From Cyprinodon diabolis (Eukaryota; Chordata; Actinopteri; Cyprinodontiformes; Cyprinodontidae), in NCBI GenBank assembly GCA_030533445.1, contig CM060064.1, positions 2,149,416-2,213,415 of the forward strand: a stretch of 64,000 nucleotides of DNA, read 5' to 3'. Below are positions 45,701 to 57,700 of this stretch, one piece after another. A model generated the notes under the pieces. That model made no database searches, was not told the DNA's origin, and saw only the letters and a program-made list of their open reading frames with translations. The position numbers and the translations under genes are program-made. Each line of letters begins with the position of its first letter. The first letter of the stretch is position 1.

Positions 45701-48700
45701 TTTAATTAATTGCTCTTAATTTTGGGAATATATACGAACTATGCTCTAATTTCTAGTAACCGACCTGTTTTTACTATAATTTAATTTGACAAACCGGGTC
45801 TTCACTACATTCTTTATCCTGTTTGGTGCGATTGCAATTGCGGGTCTTGATCTGGACTGACGGGAGCGGAGACAAAAAGAGCTCCGTTCCGTATTTTGAC
45901 GGTGAAAGACGGAGAAGACGTACGTGGACAGAGACGTGCGGAGGAGTAGCGGAGGATGTGGAACAGCTCTCATTGATTTACATGACAGACAAGTACTCCG
46001 CGCGACGTACGTGAGCGGAGCGGAGCACTGACAGAGTATGTGGAATCTGGGGGTAAAGGAGGGCAAATACACGTCCGGCTGGATGCGGCGCCGGACGCCG
46101 GACAGTGCAATGAAAATCCGGACTGTCCGCCCTAAAGCCGGACATCTGGCCACCCTAAGTCAGACACAGCACTGCTGATGCACTGCCAGCAGAATATGTT
46201 GGCTTTTATTATCCTGCTGCCTGCAGTTTTTTAGCACAGACCTGAAAAACGCTAACATCTACTTCCAGCCGCCACCAACAGGAGGGGAAAACCCCCAAGA
46301 GGCGAGCGGGCCTGAGGCAGCTGCTGCTGGGGATTCCCAGTGACAGAGATTTAAACTACTTTTTACCCACTGATCACAGCTAATATAGCCACTATTGTTC
46401 CAGGCAAAGAAAGGATAGGGTAGCTCCGCCCACCACGCATCAGACCCACTTTACCACCACGCAGCTAGAGCAGCAAAGATGCTCCAGCCGCGCGTCAGAA
46501 CTAAACTGGTACAATCATCAAAAATGAAGCAACGCGCGTGTTTTAGCTGCTCCTGCTGCGTGCGCTCTGAACGTAGCATTAGAGTCAAGTTAAAGCAGTG
46601 AAGCTTTGTCTTAATTTCTAGAAGTACAATAACAGAAAATACAGTAAAATTCCTCATTAAGCTACACTTTTGCCTGAAGTTAGTGAAGTATTTGATTAAA
46701 AGGCTTCTGAAGTCCAGAGTTTGGCTGAGAGGCTTTTTAATGAAACACCAGGATGAGTTGATTGAAAAGCAGTCATGAAGCTTTTCTGGCTGTTTCTTAG
46801 TTTAACCGTCTGCTTGTTGTGTCTTCAGGGCAGCTGTACACACAGAGTGGAGGCTCAGAGGTGGAGGCTCTTCAGGAGGCATACAGGCAGATCCACTCTG
46901 TGCACGACTCAGACCAACACCTGGGGGATAGAGGGGGGGCTGAGGGGCCGGCGCCTCCCCCCTCTCCCCCTCAGCAGTCTCTGCAGCCGGCTTCCACCAA
47001 GGACTCAGGTCAGACTCCGCATTGACTGGAGCAGGGCTTCAGCCTGGCGTCCCAGCTCTGATCTGTTCTGTTTGAATCGCATTAAAATGTTCCTGCCAGG
47101 TTCTCTAGGAAGGAAAACGTCAACGACTGATCATCACCAACAAAACTTCATCAGTTCAGATAAATCCTGAAATAACTGGAAAACATCAGACCATCAGGAC
47201 AATAACGGACCTCTCTCTCAGTCCGCTGTGCTGTGATGTCAGAGGTCACCCAGAGTCTCTGTGTTTCTGGGAGAAAACAGCGGCGCTGGTCAGAGGACGG
47301 CAGGTCGCTACTCTCCATCAGATATAGACTCTGGGCTGAAAGCATTATTGATAAAAATAGATTTGATCTAAATCCAGGCTAAGATTTAGATCTCAAAGTT
47401 CTATAGTCAATAAAAACAGAAGAAAATAAGAAGAAATTCTAAAGTAATTTAAAATTCACAAAACTAATCATTTAAAGCAGGGGTCTTCAACGTGTTCCAG
47501 GCTAAGGACCCAAACTGATGGTGAGATGGAGCAGGGACGCCCTAATTATATATATATATAGTATAAAACTGTGTTCTATCAAACTGGTCCTATAGTCACT
47601 CTATTACAGATGGAGTAATGTAACTAAAGTAATCCCTCCCTGGGATTATTAAAGTATTTCTGATTCCTGGTTGATGGGACAGGTGTTGTGAATGAAACGG
47701 TGTCCAGCTTGAAAGAGCTCCTGTGTGTCTCTGAATGTGAGCATTGATGACTGAAAGACATCTTCTGCCTCCATTTATCTCTTTACGACAGTCTGTTGGA
47801 TTCATGTTAATGTGGATTTAAAGACATTTCAATCAGTGGAAAAAACTACAGGGGGGAATATAAAAAAAAGTTTAATCTTTGGACTTTTGCGACCCCCATG
47901 CAGTACCTCTGTGGACCCCCTAGGGTCCTGCCATCTTCCAGCAGTGACGTCACGGTGCGGTAAGCCTAGCGCCATTCTCCCCGCTTTACAAGCTAAATCA
48001 ATGGGAACTACTAGACACATCTGCAATCAACAACAATTATTGAAGATTTCCAGAGGACTTCACCATTGAAATTCACCAGAGCTATAGTGAAACTGACAAT
48101 GCCCACGTGCATGGCAGCTGGATGCTGGAATACATCGGGTAAAAGGGAAAAAAAAGAGTTATTCCACCTTTCTGATTCCTGATCCTCCACGGACGGGTTG
48201 GTCGTTGGATCGCCAACTTGAAGAGGGAGGATTTGCCATCGAACTTCTGGCCAGAGAAAAAACCCGTAATATGTAGCCGACATTTGGAAGAAGAATGTTT
48301 TCAAGATGACTTGGATAATAGCGCGTTGTGACAAACACCAGATACAGACCTGGGCTTTTCCTTTAAAGGAGTCCTTTTAAAAACATGGTATGAAAAGGAA
48401 GGTTTTAAAGTTTTAAAATGAGACCCAGTCTGCAGACCCCCCAGAGGTGGGAGGGGACCCATCACCCTTGGTCCTGGGAACGGGCTAAAGGTCCCAGCTA
48501 GGGGAACCAGATTTAAGAGTGTCCTTTAGATAATGTGGGGCGTTACCGTGGAAGGTAGGCAGAGAGATGATGTTAATCATCCAGATACAGATGGGAGGAA
48601 CATGTTCACGTTTTCACCACCACCAGGATGCTGGCCGCACATTTCTTAGCAGAAACCCCATCAGGAAAAACACCCCAGTAATGAAGTGTGGAGGAAAAAG

Positions 48701-51700
48701 GGCAAATCAACCGTTCTGCATCAGAAAGGGAAAGTAAAGACATCTTTGAATGTTTCAGGATTCAGTGAGCATTTCCACAGCAGTCATCTAAATTCTTCAG
48801 GTCTTTCCTGATAAACGAGGCGTTCACTCATGTGGGTAAACGATGCTTTCATGTTTTTCAGATTTGCCAACTGCAGAGGAGCTGATGAAGCCCATCCGGC
48901 CAGAAAACCACCAAGCTCAGAGCTTCAACCTGCAGGCTGCCAGGTTAGGAGTTACACCTCAGATCAGCTCACAACTACTGTTATGGATCATAACCTTCTG
49001 CCTCTTTGCTTGGAGGGAATTTACCTTGGGGGGGGTAGTTTCATCAAACACAGAGACATTGAATGTCCAATTCTTTGCAGATATGAAAGTGAACGTATGA
49101 GGATGTTTGAGTTTGTGTGTTAGAGAAAACAGGACATCTTTGCCTTAGTTGTGTTTTTCTGAAGGTGTAGGTACCAGACCTGCTCGGGGCCCGCCCCTTC
49201 TCATGACGTCATCATATGGCAACTCCACTCGGACAAACTCTATTGCACCCGTTTCTTAAGGATCAAATCTCTTTTGGACTCTCAAGATGTTATTCCCTAT
49301 ATTTGCTGTTATTTTCCATTTCATCTGCGATCTAAAGTTACTGAAAGTAGAAAACAATCATTGTCAGTCTGGAAGGAAAGTCCTGCCTTCTAAGCAGGGG
49401 CGGATCTAGAAAAATATTTATGGGGTGGCAAGAGGGGGGCAGGAATTTTTAGGGGTGGCAACATATGGCATTTGTTTACACTGAATTTAATCACAGTTAT
49501 CACAGTTTGGTGAGAATAGTATGTACAGTACTAGTGTTTCATGTGAAACAGTTCATATTAATAATACATCGTACAATGTGATCTCACTTAATAGGAGATA
49601 GAAGAATGATAACACTACTTCTAGAGGGGCCTTATGACAGGAAAGGTATTAAGGTAAGACACAGGTGCTGAGTAGTAGATGTGTGAGATTGACTGTCAGA
49701 GAGGCAGCTTTGCAGCATTTGCACAAGAAGAAACTATAGAGAGAAAAAGTTTCCCATCATAGATCTATGGACTGAGCTGCACTACAGTGAGCAGAACTAC
49801 ACAGTAGAAATAAATGGGTCAAGGCACCAAACAAGGTACCAGACATCCATGTAATGTTTACTCTGAACACACATTTACCCCATTTGTTCCTCAGTAACTT
49901 GACATACAGCAGTTAAGGCAACATGAAAGGGACATTTCATGCATGTAGATCTGCTGTAGATAGAGCTGTATATGGAGGAGCAACTCTGCCATATTTAAAA
50001 ATACATACAGAAATAAATAAATGCTCAATAAATAAATAAGCATACAATTAATTGCCACCAAAAATACAATCAACAAATAAATGTAATTAGAAATTATATT
50101 ATAATGGCAGGCAGAAAGAAATAGCGGCGAAGAAATAACTAGGGTAAAAAAATACAAAGGAAGAATAAAACAGACAAAAAATATGATAACATGCACATAA
50201 ATAAATACTTAAAAATATAAGTAATTAAAAAATGAAGTTGAAGATAATGACAAAAAAAATAAATAAGGTAAATATTAAAAAGGCAAAGAAATAAAGAAGC
50301 CAATTAAAAGAGTTATATACCTTTATGACTAGCTGTATAATTTAATTTCTACTTACATTTATTTGTTGTTTGTATTTTTGGTGGCAATTAATTGTATGCT
50401 TATTTATTTATTAAGCATTTATTTATGTCTGTATTTATTTTTAAATATGGCAGAGTTGGTCCTCCATACTGCTTTATCAACAAATCAACAAAAAGGCGGG
50501 TTCTGTATGTTACATCAAAATCTCCACAAATCTGAAAAGAAGCAACATAAAAATACATTTTGCTTGTGAGTAGGTTCATACAGGTCATTTCTGGATAATT
50601 TCATATTATATATACAAAAAAGAAACAACAACACTGCTTCATATTAAGCAGGATTCACACCAGAATCACATTTTTAACTTTTAACACTTTTGGTTTTATT
50701 AAAGGAAACATCAGATTTTCTCAGGTGCCAAAACAAAACGTAGCAGCTCTGTAAAGGCTCAGCAGAGAGCAGAACATAAAGTTAACATGAATATAACAGC
50801 TGAATGCAGTGATTTCCATGTTGCTCAGCAAAACGCTTCACAACTTTATTTAGATCCAATGCCTTTGTGCGTTTTGATTTGAGTTCAACCAAACTTGATC
50901 GTCTCTTTTCTGTCATAGTTGACCGCAAATATGTCTTTATGAGCCTGAAACGTCAGGCCTAACTAACATCATAGATAGAGAAATAACGTTCTGCAACCTG
51001 ATTTTTATCATCTCAAAATCAGCATTGCAGCTATGCTAGCAACATTGTGCTTTCATTATGATTTCATTTCTCGATAGATAGTTAATCAGTTTTTACCTGT
51101 TTCATCCCGTGTCTCCTCTCCCCATGACCACTGGCTCCCTCGCTTTGCCCCATTCGGTTTTCAAAACAATCAGTCTCAGTCGCTCTCGCGTCATCTCGTG
51201 CTGCATTCACTGCAGTCCGACATTGGAAATTAGCGATCGTAATTCTCAAATGATCCATAATTTATAAGCCTCGCCACCCCTACCGCCAACTGGGGTGGCA
51301 TAGGGTGGCATTTGCCACCCTATGCCACCCCAGTAGATCCGCCTATGCTTCTAAGACAGACTGAGCTCTGCTATTTAACCAGGTGATACAAAAGTCTCAG
51401 CTCATTTTTATTCTTTTTATTCAGATTTCAGGGCAGAGGAGAACAAATGGAGCATAAAGAGCAGAGAGATTTTAGACAAAGAAAACAGTTATTCTACTGG
51501 TAGAAAACGAACGGTTTGGTTGACACAAAGTGAAAAGTAGTGTAGCTTAATGTGGCTAACTGACGAAGCTAAAAGAGGCTAACCTGTTAGCTACTGAGCA
51601 CAGCTAACCTCAGCGCTACCCAGCTCTTTATATCAGGGTCTAACAATTACTTTGTTCACCAGAAACAGATTTTTTTCAGTTTTGTTATCAATCAGGTAAA

Positions 51701-54700
51701 ACTTCATCAGTCATTGGAAGCGTGAACGCTATAGATGCTCCTAACTAGGAACACTGACGCTGCGGGATGTTATCATCGTTGTCTGGGCAACCACAGCCAA
51801 TCATGTAGCGTAAGGTCACTGACAGGAAGCAGGACCAGAGCAGATCTGGATCCTGCAGCGGCAGCAATTAAAAACGCGGCGCTCTGCCTCTTCTTCTTCT
51901 AATAATTGAAAAACTTTTCAGGACAGGGAGGGAAGTTACCTGGTAAACCTGTATCAGCCATGTAACACAGTGGAACAGCTTGGTACCATTCATACAGAGC
52001 CATGAACATAGAGCTATGATAATAGAATCCTGGATCAGGATGATGAGGTTTCTGGTTATCAGTGGGAAGATGTGGAAGCAGCTCTTTAGCCATCAGTGAT
52101 AAAACATCAGATTCTGGTTCTGAAGATCCGCCACTATCTGACCGCCTGCTTTCAGGGAAGCAGAGCTCCATCCTGACCTCAAGACCACTTTCCTGGTTCA
52201 AACTCCTTCAAAGGAGCCGAAGAAGAGCGGTCCCACCGCAGGACTAAAAGGAGCAGCAAGGTCCTCCATCCACAGCAGGTCCAGGTCCCCAGAACCTCCC
52301 CACCCAAAGCTGGCCTTCAGGGAGGGAGAGCAAGGACAGAAAAAATCTTCTTCTCAATCTCTGCCTGTGGCTGGAAACGCCAGGAACCAACGGGTGAGGA
52401 ACGGTGACTCCACCTCCCTCTGCATGCTCCCCACCTTCATACATCCTCTCCCCACAGACGTCCAGGAGCTCCTCCATGGTTCCTGAGAGGAAGACGCCCG
52501 CTGGAGTTAAGGCTGTGGGTGGGAGGGCAGCTGGAAGGAGCAGAGCCGCCCCCTCCAAGCCCCCGTCGGATGGTGGTGCTGCAGGTTTCTATTGTTCCTG
52601 TCATGATCCTCTCTTCCAGCAGGAGGCTTCCGTTCCTTCCAGGTTGATTGTACTGTTTGGTCTGCAGAGGCAGGTCTGGAGGCGAGCGGCGAGCTGGTGG
52701 CGTCCGTTCAGTCCCTGTTGGCCGTCCTCCAGCAGCAGATCCACACCGGCAGCCATGAAGCTGCGAAGGAGGTCAGAGCCCCTCTTCAGGCCACGGTAAG
52801 AAAACGACTAACAGTGGAACGGTCAGAGCTGGACGTGTTTGTTCACTCAGTTTGGCTCTTACAGGCGGTTCAGGACAGTTCTGGCGCCGAGGAGCTAAGA
52901 GTCCAGCTGGCTCAGAAGGAGGAGGAGCTGCAGAGGATGAAGGATGAAGTACAGGAGATGAATCTGCTGAGACAGCAGAACTACCTGCTCCAGAGCAAGG
53001 TACAGCACACATGTAGAACCGCTTCTGTAGGACCTGAAGGAGACCAGCAGTCCTCAGATTACCAGATGGGCTCTGCTTCCTCAGACCCCACTAAACAGAA
53101 GCCCCTTTTTCCAAGTTCTGTGCAAAAAAAAAGGAAGGTACCACCAGACATGAGAATTTAAATCACTGCAGAGGAATCTGTGAGGGTGAGAATCTATGAG
53201 AACGATTGTTCGAATTAAATACATCCAAGAGGACTTATCAGGACTTACAGGATTAGGCCTCGGAGGAAAGAAGAGCAGCCGGAAAAGATAAATGGAATCA
53301 CAGAAAGATTTCAGTTCACCACAGACGAGTTCAAATCTCCAGCCAATTAGAGTTCAGTCAAATTTGATCATCTTCAGGACAAGCAGAAGGGATCTAAAGC
53401 ACCCAGAAACAATGATGGAGGCACATGTGCTCACAGTCAGATCGACTGACGCATCAGGTGATCCTTAGTGAGCCGCTGCCCCCTGGTGGAAGCGCAGAAG
53501 CAGACCATCTGCAAGCATGAGGAGAGGCATCAGGACCTTGGAGAGCTCAAACAGTGCAGTGGAAAGAAGGACCTTAATCGGCTACAGGAACAGCTTATCC
53601 TCCCACAGGCAGGAGGAGCCCGATTCTGGCCTCAGGGCTTTGAATGCTAGTTAGCAGAAGTGACGCCTGACATTCATCCTGCTACATCAGAACATGGTGT
53701 CAGCTCCTTTGTTTTCTTTTCTCCTTGTCGAGCTAAATCAGTTCAGTATAATTATCTAAACCTCAGCACATGTCATCTCAGGTCTCCCTACAGAGACAAT
53801 TCAATCAGATCAATAAGTCAGATTAAAGGTTCAAAGTTTTCTTTTCTATCTGAAGAAAACCTGCAGCCAGTCTTTGACTTTACAGGATTCTGTCTTCCTG
53901 GATGAACAGGTAGTCAGAGGATATTCAATTGCATTGTCTTGACTCTTCAGCAATCCCTCACACTGAGCATGCATGCAGCGACAGTGGGGGGAAAAAACCA
54001 CCAGCAGAACCAGCAGCAGGCTCAGTGTGAGCAGCCTTCTGCTGAGGTCCACTTGGGATCAACTAGACAGAAGCAGACATACTAAACGGACATAGAAGAA
54101 CTGATGCATTAATACTTTCTATGTTAGAAAAACATATTAAGCTAGCTCCACAGGTGGCTCTGTCTGGGAAAGAACAGTTTTCGTGTCAAAAGGATGAAAG
54201 ATAGAATATTCAGTTAGCCACAGAAGAAGTTGATCCCATAGCTATGACTGGGAAACAGGACTAAACACTGAAAAACAAGGTGCAGCTAAAAACTCCATCC
54301 ACCCTTCACTGCCAGGGTTGTCAGGTCTGTCTGTTTCCAGCCCAACCCCTCAGTAAAATAAACAGCATGAAGTCCTCCCAACCTTCCGTTAAAACCATGA
54401 ACATCAGATGATGTTCCAGATATTACGGTAACATTAAATGAAAGCTGTCTTAAAGCCATTTTTCCCTCTTTTATCCCTCAGCTGCGCCTTGCAGAGGAAG
54501 CCAGTCAGAAGAAGAGACGGGTGGAGCCTGCAGACCTCAGCACTGAGGAGAAATGTCAGAAAATAGAGAAGGAGATCCAGGAGCAGGAGATGCTCCTCAG
54601 AGGTTACCAGCAGGTTGGTGTCCTCATCCGTTCCTCTGAACATGTCCGGCCGTCGTACAGCAGGCCTTCTAGGACATCCGTAGCTCTCAGGAATAAATGC

Positions 54701-57700
54701 CTGAGCACACCCAGTCCCATCCGACAGAAAATCGTGATGGACGAGGTCGCGGTTTTCAGCGCTCATTGAAAGTCAATGGATCCTACAGAGAGAGAGCCCA
54801 GGTCTGTTTTAGTCAGACTACGCAGCAATTCAGCAGCAATTTCATGGATCTGGCAGGAAGAGAGACGCGTTAACTCTTCATAGGGCTCTCAGTGAAATAC
54901 TTAGAAAATCAAAATTTCAGGCCTGTTAGTGGAATCCAGGACAAGACCTTCTTGGGGGACTCCATTTGTAAGGGTTATGCAAATGATCAAAAACGGGAAC
55001 TTGTCCTATAAAGGGTTTTAACAAATTTGTATGAAAATCCAAAATAAAATCTGTTAATCTCACGAGCAAAGAGTCAGTTTGGAGACGTACATCGATTATA
55101 TAGCCAGCAGGACAGACTGGAGCAAAAACAATGAATGAATCATTAAAAAAATTACTCATATTAGGAGTTCAGGAGGACAGTAAACAGATAAAGTAGTGAT
55201 CCTCACAGAAACCAGAATAAGGAGGAGCAGACAGAGCAGGTCAGAGCAGCGTATCTCTCTCACCTCTTTAGGAAAAGAGAAAGAAAAACTTGGATAAACT
55301 TCCCAGATCTCTCTGAGAATCACCTCTCTGCCTCAGTCACCATAGAAACCGTCCCACGCCGTTTATTGCTGCGTTTTTCTTTTCTTTAGATGTAGGTCTA
55401 ATTATGTTTTTAACAGAAGTAATAAAATCTGCTCACCCTGCCTAGACAGAGCCTCTCTATACGCAGTCAGTGTGACATGGAAAGAAATCGTATCAGAGAT
55501 TAAAAAGTCATACGCAGCCGGTGTGTTCAGGCCTCAATCTTATCAGGTCTCAGGGAAACAAAGCATCAGATTTTGTTTTTTTATTCAGTGACATCTTTAC
55601 CGGATATATTTGATATTAATCAAAGTTCCTTCTCACTGGAAAACATGAAAGCATATTAAAGACATCTTTCATCACAGTCTTTGCGACCATTACCTGCCAT
55701 TGATGTCCAGGCTTGACTAATCTGCTTTCAACCACAATGAATCATGGGAAATGTAGTCCATGAGGGATACCTCAGAGCCACCCTATAAATCTCCATTGAT
55801 ATGTTGCAGCACGGTGATGTGACGCGTTTCACAAGCAGCAGCTGCTGGAGTTGGAAAAATGTTACTTTTGCTGCTCGACGCGCAGCATCAGCCAATCAGA
55901 GAAGCTGACTCCTATGAAACTGTTTATTAAAGGAAACGTCCGGTCAGCAAGAAATGATCAATGGATCATTATTTATTCCTGAAACTAATACGTTTGTGGT
56001 GATTTGATGAATTTAGCTTTAATCGGTGAAAAAAAATAAATAAATAAATTTTTTCGTTGCTATTACTGAGTCTGGGAGCGGCCATTTTTGCCCAAATATA
56101 GTAGCCCCTCCCTCCTGCCATCTTCCAGCAGTGACGTCACGGTGCGGTAAGCCTAGCGCCATTCTCCCCGCTTTACAAGCTAAATCAATGGGAACTACTA
56201 GACACATCTGCAATCAACAACAATTATTGAAGATTTCCAGAGGACTTCACCATTGAAATTCACCAGAGCTATAGTGAAACTGACAATGCCCACGTGCATG
56301 GCAGCTGGATGCTGGAATACATCGGGTAAAAGTGAAAAAAAGAGTTATTCCACCTTTCTGATTCCTGATCCTCCACGGACGGGTTGGTCGTTGGATCGCC
56401 AACTTGAAGAGGGAGGATTTGCCATCGAACTTCTGGCCAGAGAAAAAACCCGTAATATGTAGCCAACATTTGGAAGAAGAATGTTTTCAAGATGACTTGG
56501 ATAATAGCGCGTTGTGACAAACACCAGATACAGCACTGGGACTTGATCAACAGCCGATACCGCACCGTGACAATGTCACTAACCAGTAGGTGGCAGTAGT
56601 GTTCTTTGACAAACATGGATGCCTCCAGTAAAGCACATTCACATGAAAATTACTCTGAATTAAAATCACTTATTTATTGAACAGGATGGAATCATTTCAG
56701 ATTTAAAGAACTTTCACACGTTTGAATTCTGAATATGAGCGACTTTTCCTTCAACGGCTAAATTAACTTCAAATGTAGAAACCTGCCGGCAGAATATGTT
56801 GGCTTTTATTATCCTGCTGCCTGCAGTTTGTAGCACAGACCTGAAAAACGCTAACATCTACTTCCAGCCGCCACCAACAGGAGGGGAAAACCCCCAAGAG
56901 GCGAGCGGGCCTGAGGCAGCTGCTGCTGGGGATTCCCAGTGACAGCGCAGCGCCGGTATGTGGGGGTCTGAGCGGCTCCCACAGAGAAATAATCTTTGAA
57001 GGCAGGATGGTAATCTGGATGAACTGATGCGCTTCAGGAGCATCAAAGATGAAGCAGCAGGCGCCTTTTTGCCGCTAAAAGCGTGTGCGGTGTGGACGTA
57101 GCATAAGGGTTCTAGAGGGGTGATCAGTGGGAGTACCTGTTTCTGGTTCTGCTTAGGGTACCGTCTGTCTGGAAGCTGTGAATCTAAAACGTGTTTTCAG
57201 GAGAACGAGAAGCTGTACCTCCAGATGAAGGCCCAGCAGGCCCAGAGCAAAGCCAACCAGGAGGCCATGTTTACGGAGAACCAGAGGCTGCTGAACGAGC
57301 TGGCTCACACAAGGTGGCCTTAGTTCATGGGAGCAGAATCCCCTCGCTTGTCTTGGTGTCCGCTCACCATGTGTCTGACCTCCATCCCCATCAGGGAGCA
57401 GCTGAGGAACACCTGGAGGCCCGTGGATCAAACCAAACAGATCTCTGAGCTGCAGGCTGAGATCCGCCTCCTTCAGGTTGGTGACGGTGCAGCTGAGGTG
57501 GATCCAGCGGATCTCCTCCTACCATCTGTGTTTGTGTTTGCAGAAGAAGCAGGCAGAGCTGTCTGAGGAGAAGCGCTCTCTGGAGGTGGAGCTGCAGCTG
57601 CTGAGGAAGGAGCGAGACGAGGGAAGAGCCCTGAGCGCAGCCCCCCCAGGTGAGCTTTCCACTGTTGATGGTCAGCCTCCCTGCAGGTCTCTGCTGTCTC

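Larger units (their letters stand above)
43568..46157. mobile_element. hAT-type element with perfect AGTCAGAC duplication
   Basis: The ends are TAGGGTGGCCATTTCT and the inverse ATCTGGCCACCCTA. AGTCAGAC is found at 43,560-43,567 and 46,158-46,165. The empty site (a single AGTCAGAC, as its inverse GTCTGACT) is present in the related MITE at 62,558-62,565, which proves the insertion. About 1.34 kb of its own sequence remains, with no transposase recognised. Confidence 0.92.
43342..46579. mobile_element. outer MITE (copy A of ATGCTACG family) hosting two nested insertions
   Basis: The left end ATGCTACGGTCAGGCCGC and the right end CTGAACGTAGCAT match copy C at 62,085-62,796. Copy B is at 55,795-57,106. 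The true MITE sequence here is 43,342-43,567 plus 46,166-46,579. The rest is the hAT insertion. Confidence 0.75.
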
